The notes beneath the pieces were generated by a model. The model was given only the letters and a program-made list of their open reading frames with translations, had not been told where the DNA came from and made no database searches. From contig PLRZ01000199.1 in the NCBI GenBank assembly GCA_003164075.1, positions 11,290-29,649 on the forward strand: a stretch of DNA of 18,360 nucleotides. Reading direction: 5' to 3'. How positions within the stretch are numbered: position 1 is the first letter of the stretch; each line of letters starts with the position of its first letter. Position numbers and translations under genes: made by a program. The stretch comes from Bryobacterales bacterium (GTDB lineage Bacteria > Acidobacteriota > Terriglobia > Bryobacterales > Bryobacteraceae). Shown in pieces: positions 1 through 6,772 of the stretch.

Positions 1-88
1 CTCCCTTGCGGGGTGCCCTCTGGGCCCGGCTCGGAAAGTGCTGCGCTGATTCCAGGGGACTTGTTACCGAGCCGCGACCGCAAGGGAG
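1..88. repeat. Nested inverted repeat downstream of ftsW
   Basis: The first 160 bases after the ftsW stop contain no gene I can support; murG does not start here. They hold a two-level inverted repeat. The outer arms are a perfect 11-bp match (CTCCCTTGCGG at 1-11, its complement at 78-88) and the inner arms a perfect 7-bp match (GGCTCGG at 28-34, CCGAGCC at 67-73). The right part (GAGCCGCGACCGCAAGGGAG) resembles a short intergenic repeat that I recall as common in Solibacter-type genomes; that is memory, not a search. There is no T tract, so it does not look like an intrinsic terminator. The left end may be cut by the window edge. Confidence 0.6.
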
Positions 89-160
89 CGGGCTTTCGAG
101 GACGGACCGGAGTTTCGCGACAGCCACTAGCTAGTCGCCAAAAGCTGAAAGCTCTTCTCC

Positions 161-1315
161 TCATCCCGCGTGCTCCGACACATTCATCAAAATCCCCAAC
201 AGCGTCAGGGTGCTCAGCAGCGAGCTTCCGCCATAGCTGACCATGGGCAGCGGAATGCCTTTCGTCGGCATCATTCCCAGCACCACGCTCATGTTGATCA
301 ACCCCTGCACCACGATCACTACCGTCACGCCCAGCGCCAGGTAGCGTCCGAAATCGTCGGTCATCCGCACCGTGGCGCGCAGGCCGCGCCAGAAAATCAG
401 CCCGAAGCCGACAAGCAGGCCCACCGTCCCGAATAGTCCCATTTCTTCACCCACTACCGCATAGATGAAATCGGTGTGCGCTTCCGGCAGGTACATCAAC
501 TTCTGGCGGCTATCCCCCAACCCGACGCCCATCGGGCCGCCTGCGCCCACGGCGATTTGCGATTGCTCCAACTGGTAGTTGGTATCGCGCGTGGCCAGCG
601 ATTTTTCCATCTGCGCCTTGATCTTCCCCTGAGAATCGAACCGGCTGATGAAGGTAAAATGCGGGTCGAAAAACTTCACCACGCGGGCCAACCGGTAGGG
701 CGACATGGCGATGCAGAGCACCACCCCGATTGAGGCCACCGTGGCCGCGATCAGCACATAACGCCACTCCAACCCGGCCACGAAGAAGATCACCGCGGCC
801 ACCACGCCCAACACCACCGCGGTTCCCAGGTCGGGGACCACGACCAGCAGGATCACCAGCCCGACCGCCAACGCCGCCGGCACCAGCGTGTACCGCCCGT
901 TATTGATGGCCCGCCGGCGCCAGGTAACGAAGAAAGCCAGGAAGATCACCAGCGCGGGCTTGGCCAGTTCCGAGGGCTGCACGCCCAACGCACTGTGCTT
1001 GATGCGCAGCCAACGATGACTCTCGGAGTCCACGAAGTACACCGCGATCAACATCGTCAGCACCACGCCGATTGCGCCGAAAGCCACCGCCGGATCCTGG
1101 AACCAGCGGTAATCGGTCCGCTTCAACGCCATCATGGCGATCACCGCGACCACCGCAAACTCCAACTGGCGCACGATGAAGTGCAGCGAGGAGCCAATCC
1201 GCGGGTCCATCTGCGCGGTGATGGACGACGCGCTGTAGAGGATCAACAGGCCGAACGACAGCATCGCCAGAACGGTGCAGAACAGGGTCCAATCGGTCTT
1301 GAGTTGCTGTCCCAT
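161..1315 (-). CDS. ftsW: FtsW, septal peptidoglycan glycosyltransferase (SEDS family)
   Basis: Polymerises lipid II into glycan strands at the division septum, working in the inner membrane with the transpeptidase FtsI. The 384-residue product has about ten hydrophobic segments. Family marks are QPSELAK (113-119), the extracellular motif PEAHTDFIYAVVGEE (277-291), whose Asp282 corresponds to the catalytic aspartate of SEDS enzymes, and KGIPLPMVSYGGSS (352-365). The reading frame stays open 50 codons further upstream, but that part is inside murD and unlike FtsW; the ATG at 1315 is 1 bp after the murD stop and starts at the usual FtsW N-terminus, so translation is probably coupled. Between DP at 217-218 and NYQLEQSQIAVG (246-257) the loop is longer and more charged than in E. 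coli FtsW. RodA is the alternative, but the dcw context favours FtsW. Confidence 0.95.
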   Translation of the reverse strand: MGQQLKTDWTLFCTVLAMLSFGLLILYSASSITAQMDPRIGSSLHFIVRQLEFAVVAVIAMMALKRTDYRWFQDPAVAFGAIGVVLTMLIAVYFVDSESHRWLRIKHSALGVQPSELAKPALVIFLAFFVTWRRRAINNGRYTLVPAALAVGLVILLVVVPDLGTAVVLGVVAAVIFFVAGLEWRYVLIAATVASIGVVLCIAMSPYRLARVVKFFDPHFTFISRFDSQGKIKAQMEKSLATRDTNYQLEQSQIAVGAGGPMGVGLGDSRQKLMYLPEAHTDFIYAVVGEEMGLFGTVGLLVGFGLIFWRGLRATVRMTDDFGRYLALGVTVVIVVQGLINMSVVLGMMPTKGIPLPMVSYGGSSLLSTLTLLGILMNVSEHAG

Positions 1316-1316
1316 A

Positions 1317-2663
1317 TCACTGTTTGAGCGGCAATCCGCCCACGATCTGCTTAAAAACTTCCCCGCGATGTTCGAAGCTTCGGAACTGGTCGAAACTGGA
1401 ACATGCCGGCGCCAGCAGCACGGTGTCCCCGGGCTGGCCGTGTTCGTAAGCGTAGGCCACCGCACCCTCCAACGTCTGGCAATCGACCAGCGGTACGGCC
1501 CCCTCCAGCGCGCCTGCGATCTTCTTCGCCGCCGCGCCGATGAGCAGCGCCGCGTGCGCCCGCGCGGCCAGCGGATCGCGCAGCACCGAGTAGTCCAGCC
1601 CCTTGTCCTTGCCGCCCAGAATCACCCATAGAGCGCCCGGAAAGGCGTCCAGCGCCTTCATGGTAGCGTCTACGCTGGTGGCCTTCGAATCGTTGTAGAA
1701 ATCGATGCCGCTCACCTGGCGCACGAACTCCAGGCGATGCTCCACCGCCTGGAAGGTGCGGACCGCGGCCGCAATCGCCGCGCCATCCACGCCCACGCGC
1801 GCCGCCGCTACCGCTGCCGCCAGTACATTCTCCACGTTGTGTTGGCCGCGAATGGGAATTTCGCCGGCTTCCATCAACAGCTTGCCATCCAGAATCAGCT
1901 TACCGGCGCCGAGGCTCGCGCCGGACTCCACTTTATGTTGTCCGCTGAACCATTCCACGCGCGCCACGGTGCGCGCAGCGTAACCCACGCACACCGGATC
2001 TTCGGCATTGAGGATGGCGATGTCCTCCGCGTGCATGGTCTCGAACAGCCGGCCCTTGGCGGCGGCGTAGCGCTCGAAGGTGTGATGGCGGTCCAGATGA
2101 TTCTGCGTCACATTGAGCGCCAGCCCGATGTGCGCGCGAAATTCCGCGATGGTCTCCAACTGGAAGCTGGACAGCTCCAGCACATTCCAGCCATCGGAGC
2201 GCGAGGTTTCCACCATGGCGGTCACGGGCGTCCCGATGTTGCCGCCCACCTGCACCGTCACACCGGCGTGCCGCAGAATATGGCCGATCAGGCTGGTGGT
2301 GGTGGTCTTTCCGTTGGACCCGGTGATGCCGATGGTCCGGCCCTGCAGGAATGGCGCCGCCAGTTCCACTTCGCCGATCACCTGAGTGCCGCGCCGGCGG
2401 GCGGCATCGAGTTGCGGAAGGTCCGCCGGCACGTCCGGCGAGAGTACGATGAGGTCGTAGTCCTCGAATGTCTCGGCGCTCTGCCGGCGGAACGGAATCC
2501 CCAGCCGAGAGACGAATTCGTGCCCGCCGGGAAGCTCGTCCAGCCCCTTCAGGTCGGTGAGGGACACACCGGCGCCGTGACGCACCAGTAACTCCGCCGA
2601 CGCCATGCCGGACTTCTTCAGCCCCACCACCAGAACCTTTGCGCCACTAAGTTTCATGTTCAT
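1317..2663 (-). CDS. murD: UDP-N-acetylmuramoyl-L-alanine--D-glutamate ligase
   Basis: Cytoplasmic ATP-dependent ligase that adds D-glutamate to UDP-MurNAc-L-Ala, the second amino acid of the peptidoglycan stem peptide. The 448-residue length is normal. Seen in order: N-terminal Rossmann-like UDP-binding region (VLVVGLKKSGMAS, 10-22), the Mur ligase P-loop GITGSNGKTT (112-121), LELSSFQLE (162-170), HLDRH (189-193), a lysine at 203 in YAAAKGRLF where carbamylation occurs in the family, GQHNVEN (273-279), EHRLE (308-312), YNDSKATS (323-330) and the C-terminal SSFDQFRSFEHRG (422-434). The family's usual TPDHLDRH reads TQNHLDRH here. Two ATGs two codons apart (2663, 2657) could start; the first has GGAAG just upstream. 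It is separated from mraY by a repeat-filled gap and almost touches ftsW. Confidence 0.96.
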   Translation of the reverse strand: MNMKLSGAKVLVVGLKKSGMASAELLVRHGAGVSLTDLKGLDELPGGHEFVSRLGIPFRRQSAETFEDYDLIVLSPDVPADLPQLDAARRRGTQVIGEVELAAPFLQGRTIGITGSNGKTTTTSLIGHILRHAGVTVQVGGNIGTPVTAMVETSRSDGWNVLELSSFQLETIAEFRAHIGLALNVTQNHLDRHHTFERYAAAKGRLFETMHAEDIAILNAEDPVCVGYAARTVARVEWFSGQHKVESGASLGAGKLILDGKLLMEAGEIPIRGQHNVENVLAAAVAAARVGVDGAAIAAAVRTFQAVEHRLEFVRQVSGIDFYNDSKATSVDATMKALDAFPGALWVILGGKDKGLDYSVLRDPLAARAHAALLIGAAAKKIAGALEGAVPLVDCQTLEGAVAYAYEHGQPGDTVLLAPACSSFDQFRSFEHRGEVFKQIVGGLPLKQ

Positions 2664-2695
2664 CTACTTCCGATACTGTTCAACTTACTAACCTG

Positions 2696-2719
2696 TGGGG
2701 CAGACTTCAGTCTTCCCCA
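2696..2719. repeat. Small palindrome, CTTCAG type (copy A)
   Basis: Hairpin with arms TGGGG/CCCCA and AGAC/GTCT around a centre containing CTTCAG, with one C/T mismatch between the two arm blocks. It shares the 11-bp string GCAGACTTCAG (2700-2710) with the third palindrome of this gap (2776-2786). First of three palindromes in the murD-mraY gap. Confidence 0.75.
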
Positions 2720-2729
2720 GAGGGGACCC

Positions 2730-2743
2730 CGGGCTTCAGCCCG
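2730..2743. repeat. Small palindrome, CTTCAG type (copy B)
   Basis: CGGGCT and AGCCCG form a perfect 6-bp stem around TC, again with CTTCAG at the centre. It is shorter than its two neighbours but has the same core. No T tract follows on either strand, so terminator function is not supported. Confidence 0.65.
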
Positions 2744-2770
2744 CCCTCCGCCGAACGATGGGAAACCTGA

Positions 2771-2792
2771 GGCAGGCAGACTTCAGCCTGCC
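2771..2792. repeat. Small palindrome, CTTCAG type (copy C)
   Basis: Arms GGCAGGC and GCCTGCC form a perfect 7-bp stem around an 8-base loop containing CTTCA. It lies 8 bp past the mraY stop codon in the direction of transcription. The same arms recur in a palindrome at the far right of the window (18301-18321), so this is a dispersed repeat and not a feature of this operon alone. Confidence 0.75.
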
Positions 2793-2800
2793 CCACATAC

Positions 2801-3937
2801 TCATCTCAACTTCAAAGTAGTCAGTGCGAACAACGCCAGCACCAGTCCGGCGATCCAGAAACGCACGATGATTTTCGATTCCGTCCAGCCCATCGCCTCG
2901 AAATGATGATGCATGGGCGCCATTTTGAAAATGCGCTTACCGTGACGCAGGCGGTAACTTCCCACCTGCAGAATCACCGACAGGGCCTCCAGAATGAAGA
3001 CTCCGCCGATGAATAGCAGCAGGATCTCCTGCTTGATCAGCACTGCCACCACCGCCATGGCGCCCCCCAATCCCAGCGCCCCCACGTCGCCCATGAAAAT
3101 CTCCGCCGGGTGCGCGTTGTACCACAGGAAGCCCAGACTGGCGCCGGTCATGGAGCCGCAAAAGATGGTCAGCTCCGACGTACGCGGATTGCGCGCCAGT
3201 TGCAGGTACTCGGCAAGTTGCGCGTGGCCGCCGGCATAGGTCAGCATGGTGAGCGCGCCGGCGGCAATCACCATCAGGCCGATTGCCAGCCCATCCAGGC
3301 CGTCGGTAAGGTTGACCGCGTTGGAACTGAACACCACCACCAGCGCCACGAAAATGCAAAAGGGCGCCGCGCCCAGAACGTAGGTCCAGGGATTTTGCAG
3401 CAGCGGCTGAATCAGCAGCGAGGGCTGATATTGTTTCACGAAGGGAATGTTCATGGCGGTGCTGAAATCGCCATAAGCGCGCATCACCAGCAGGATCATC
3501 GCGAAGGCGAACCCCAGGACGAATTGATAGACCAGCTTGGCGCGGCCCGAAAGCCCCAGGTTGCGCTTTTGGGTCACCTTGGCATAGTCGTCCATGAATC
3601 CGATCCATCCGTAACCGACCAGAGCCAGGATGGCGATCCACACGTAGGGATATCGCAGGTCGGCCCACAGCAGCGTGGGCACCACAATCGAGATGATGAT
3701 GAGGACGCCGCCCATGGTAGGCGTTCCGGCCTTCTTCTGATGCGATTTCGGCCCTTCCTCGCGGATGTACTGCCCGATCTGGAATTCGTGCAGCTTGTCG
3801 ATCAGCCAGGGGCCCAGCGCGATGCACAGGAACAGAGCCGTGAGGCTGGCGAACGCCGTGCGGAAAGTGGTGTACCGGAAGATACGCAACGGGCTGGCAT
3901 ACCGGTAAAGCTGCTCGTAGAGTAAATAATAAAGCAT
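2801..3937 (-). CDS. mraY: Phospho-N-acetylmuramoyl-pentapeptide transferase (lipid I synthase)
   Basis: Integral membrane enzyme that transfers phospho-MurNAc-pentapeptide from UDP to undecaprenyl phosphate, giving lipid I. The 378-residue protein has about ten hydrophobic segments. Diagnostic motifs: GTPTMGG (71-77), the Asp pair in GFMDDYAK (Asp116, Asp117), NAVNLTDGLDGLAIG (206-220), FMGDVGALGLGG (281-292, Asp284) and the MraY signature PMHHHFE (341-347). The ATG at 3937 lies 6 bp after the murF stop, giving the usual N-terminus. It is followed by the 137-bp gap with three palindromes, the only sizeable break inside the cluster. Confidence 0.97.
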   Translation of the reverse strand: MLYYLLYEQLYRYASPLRIFRYTTFRTAFASLTALFLCIALGPWLIDKLHEFQIGQYIREEGPKSHQKKAGTPTMGGVLIIISIVVPTLLWADLRYPYVWIAILALVGYGWIGFMDDYAKVTQKRNLGLSGRAKLVYQFVLGFAFAMILLVMRAYGDFSTAMNIPFVKQYQPSLLIQPLLQNPWTYVLGAAPFCIFVALVVVFSSNAVNLTDGLDGLAIGLMVIAAGALTMLTYAGGHAQLAEYLQLARNPRTSELTIFCGSMTGASLGFLWYNAHPAEIFMGDVGALGLGGAMAVVAVLIKQEILLLFIGGVFILEALSVILQVGSYRLRHGKRIFKMAPMHHHFEAMGWTESKIIVRFWIAGLVLALFALTTLKLR

Positions 3938-3943
3938 GGGGAA

Positions 3944-5284
3944 TTAGGCCAAAAACCTCTCCAGCGCACGTTCCACGTGCACTCCGCGCGAGCCCTTGAA
4001 GAGAATCGCATCGCCCGCGCGCGCCGCCTGCCGCGCGAAATCGCCGGCCTCGCCGGCATCCGCGAAGAAATGTGCGGCGCCCCGCGGAAGTCCCGCTTCA
4101 ATCGCCGCGTCCACCATGTCCCGCGCGCTGCCGTGTACGCCGATCAGCAGATCCACGCCATGCCCGGCGGCATATTTCCCCACTTGCCGGTGGAGCGGCT
4201 CGGCCGCGTGGCCCAGTTCCAGCATCTCCCCCAGCACCGCGATGCGCCGCGCCGCGGGCGACTCGCGCAGCACGTCGATCATCGATTGCACCGCTTCCGG
4301 ATTCGCATTGTAGCAATCGTTCCACACCAGAATTCCATTGTGCTCCAACCGCTCCCCGCGCATTTTCCCGACGGCGAAGCTCCGCACCGGTTCGCGCAGT
4401 TTCCCGGGCGCAATCCCGAACTCGCGCGCCACCGCAATGGCAGCCAGCAGATTCATCACCGCATGCCGCCCCACCATGCCCGTCTGGTAATCCACGCAGT
4501 CCACGCGGAACCGCGTGCCATCGGCGCGATACTCCACAGCCTCCGCGCGCACATCGGCGTCCGCGGAGAAGCCGAACGTCACCGAGCGTCCCGGATGCAC
4601 GCCGCGGAATCCCAGCACGCGCGCATCGTCCGCATTGAGCACGGCCACGCCATCGCGCGGCAAACCTTCGATCAATTCGCGCTTGGCCGCCGCCACGCCT
4701 TCGATGGAATCGAAGAACTCCACGTGAGCGTACCCCACGTTGGTCACTACTCCGATCTCCGGCCTGGCGACGGCCGCCAACTCGCGAATTTCTCCCGCGT
4801 GATTCATTCCCATTTCCAACACACCGGCGCGACATTCATCGGGCAACCGCAAAATCGAAAGCGGCACCCCTACGTGGTTGTTAAAATTGCCCACGGTCTT
4901 ACCCACCGGCAGTTCCGCTGCCAGAACATGCGCGATGGCGTCCTTGGTAGTGGTCTTGCCCGCGCTGCCCGTCACACCCACCACCGTACCGCCCCACATG
5001 CGGCGCGCCCACGTCCCCAGATCCTGGAGCCCGCGCAGCGTGTCTTTTACCATCAACTCCCCGCATCGCGCCTCCATCGGACGGTCCACCACCACCGCCG
5101 CCGCAGCTTTGCTCCAGGCCGCCGCCACGTAATCGTGGCCATCGTGGTTGGGACCGCGAAGCGCAAAATACACGTCGCCGGCATTCTGTGTGCGCGTGTC
5201 CACGCTCCAACCCGCCACGGGAACCGCGGGAACCTCGCCCGCCGCCTCCATCGCCCGCGCAACTTGCTGCAAATCCAGAGTCAT
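3944..5284 (-). CDS. murF: UDP-N-acetylmuramoyl-tripeptide--D-alanyl-D-alanine ligase
   Basis: Cytoplasmic ATP-dependent ligase that adds D-Ala-D-Ala to UDP-MurNAc-tripeptide, the last cytoplasmic step before MraY. The 446-residue length fits. Motifs: DTRTQNAGDVYFALRG near the N-terminus (29-44), P-loop GVTGSAGKTTTK (103-114), NNHVGVP (135-141), EMGMNHAGEI (157-166), NVGYAHVEFF (182-191), DCYNANPEA (323-331), LGEMLELG (351-358) and FKGSRGVHVERAL (429-441). The EMGMNHAGEI and DCYNANP motifs separate MurF from MurC, MurD and MurE. The ATG at 5284 is 3 bp past the murE stop, and the stop is 6 bp before mraY, so all three are probably translated from one mRNA. Confidence 0.97.
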   Translation of the reverse strand: MTLDLQQVARAMEAAGEVPAVPVAGWSVDTRTQNAGDVYFALRGPNHDGHDYVAAAWSKAAAAVVVDRPMEARCGELMVKDTLRGLQDLGTWARRMWGGTVVGVTGSAGKTTTKDAIAHVLAAELPVGKTVGNFNNHVGVPLSILRLPDECRAGVLEMGMNHAGEIRELAAVARPEIGVVTNVGYAHVEFFDSIEGVAAAKRELIEGLPRDGVAVLNADDARVLGFRGVHPGRSVTFGFSADADVRAEAVEYRADGTRFRVDCVDYQTGMVGRHAVMNLLAAIAVAREFGIAPGKLREPVRSFAVGKMRGERLEHNGILVWNDCYNANPEAVQSMIDVLRESPAARRIAVLGEMLELGHAAEPLHRQVGKYAAGHGVDLLIGVHGSARDMVDAAIEAGLPRGAAHFFADAGEAGDFARQAARAGDAILFKGSRGVHVERALERFLA

Positions 5285-5287
5285 GGT

Positions 5288-6772
5288 CTAGGGCGTCTTG
5301 CGATACCCATAACCTCTTAGCACTTCCCTCGCCACAGCCCGGTCATCGAACCCAATGGTCCGGTCTTTCAAAACCTGGTATGTCTCGTGCCCCTTCCCCG
5401 CCAGAATTACGATGTCGCCCTCGCGAGCCTCTTTCAGCGCGCGCGCAATGGCGGTGGCGCGGTCCGGCTCGATCGCGTGCGGCACATCCACGCGGCGAAT
5501 CCCCACCAGGGCGTCGTTCATAATCGCCAGCGGATCTTCCGAGCGCGGATTGTCGCTGGTCAGGAACACGAAATCGCTGGCCTCGGCAGCGGCCTGGCCC
5601 ATCAGCGGCCGCTTGGCCCGGTCGCGGTCGCCGCCGCATCCGAACAGCGTGATAATACGCTTGGGATTCAGCCCGCGCGCCATTGCGATGGTATTGCGCA
5701 ACGCGTCGTCGGTATGGGCGTAGTCCACGGCCACCACGAAGGGCTGCCCTTCGTCCACGCGTTCGAACCGGCCCGGCACGGCTTGCAGGCCGGCGATGCC
5801 GCGCGCCACCGTCTCGGGCTCAATGCCATACGAGAGCCCCGCGCCGCAGGCCGCCAGAATGTTGTAGACGTTGATCTTCCCGAGAAGCGGCGATTCCACG
5901 GCGAACCGCAGCTTTCCGAACTGCACGTCGAACCGCAGCCCCTGAAGGCTGGATGCAATGTGGCGCGCGCGCAGATTCGGCTCGGGCCCCAGGCCGTACC
6001 AGAATACTTCCGTCCGCGGGTGCAGCTTGATCTGCCGCGCCAGAACGTCGTCGCGATTCAGCACCGCGAACTTGGGCGGCGGCCCGCCGGCGCCGGCGAA
6101 CAGCGCCTGCTTGGCCGCGAAGTAAGCCTCCATGGTCCGGTGATAATCCAGATGGTCGCGCGTGAGATTGGTAAACACCACGGTATGAAACTGCAGCCCG
6201 TAGACGCGGCCCAGGTCGAGAGCGTGCGAGGAGACCTCCATGGTCGCGTGCGTCCCGCCGGCCTGCTCCAGTTCCGCAAGGATGCGCATCAGGTCGAGCG
6301 ATTCCGGCGTGGTGTTGACGGCCGGGAGCACCCGGCCCGCCACGTGATATTCGATGGTGCCGATCATGGCCGTGGTCTTGCCGGCGGCGCGCAGAATCGA
6401 ATCGATCAGGTACGCCGTGGTGGTCTTTCCGTTGGTACCGGTAATGCCCGTAAGCCCCAGCCGTTCATCCGGCTTGCCGTAGAAATTGCGCGCCGCCAGC
6501 GCCAGGGTTTGGCGTCCGTGCCCCACTTCGAGCCAGCGCGCGGCCAACTCTTCCGGCGCCGGCGATTCGGCCACCACCGCTACCGCGCCGCGCGCCAGCG
6601 CATCCTGCGCGAACCGCCGGCCATCGGCGTGCTGCCCCCGAAACGCAAAGAACAGGTCGCCCGGATTCACGTGTCGCGAATCGTAAGCGATGCCGCTCAC
6701 GTCCGTAGCGGCAAGCTCCGGCGTCAGAGGCTGCTTGAGCCGATCACCCGGGAGTATCTTGCCAAGAATCAT
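5288..6772 (-). CDS. murE: UDP-N-acetylmuramoyl-L-alanyl-D-glutamate--meso-2,6-diaminopimelate ligase
   Basis: Cytoplasmic ligase that adds the third residue of the stem peptide. The 494-residue product shows DSRHVNPGDLFFAFRG (31-46), P-loop GITGTNGKTT (109-118), EVSSHAL (179-185), NLTRDHLDYH (202-211), Lys221 (the carbamylated position by family analogy), GRFERV (334-339), DYAHTDDALRN (350-360) and DNPRSEDP (407-414). The DNPR form is the meso-diaminopimelate selectivity motif, so the wall is predicted to be DAP-type as in other Gram-negative bacteria. The frame stays open 285 codons upstream, but that part lies antiphase inside ftsI; the ATG at 6772 overlaps the ftsI stop as ATGA, which fixes the start and suggests coupling. 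Confidence 0.96.
   Translation of the reverse strand: MILGKILPGDRLKQPLTPELAATDVSGIAYDSRHVNPGDLFFAFRGQHADGRRFAQDALARGAVAVVAESPAPEELAARWLEVGHGRQTLALAARNFYGKPDERLGLTGITGTNGKTTTAYLIDSILRAAGKTTAMIGTIEYHVAGRVLPAVNTTPESLDLMRILAELEQAGGTHATMEVSSHALDLGRVYGLQFHTVVFTNLTRDHLDYHRTMEAYFAAKQALFAGAGGPPPKFAVLNRDDVLARQIKLHPRTEVFWYGLGPEPNLRARHIASSLQGLRFDVQFGKLRFAVESPLLGKINVYNILAACGAGLSYGIEPETVARGIAGLQAVPGRFERVDEGQPFVVAVDYAHTDDALRNTIAMARGLNPKRIITLFGCGGDRDRAKRPLMGQAAAEASDFVFLTSDNPRSEDPLAIMNDALVGIRRVDVPHAIEPDRATAIARALKEAREGDIVILAGKGHETYQVLKDRTIGFDDRAVAREVLRGYGYRKTP

Noticed and set aside
2696..2792. Palindromes in the mraY-murD gap as intrinsic terminators or a CRISPR array
   Set aside because: No T tract follows any of the stems, spacing is irregular and the units differ in length; there are no spacers of constant size.
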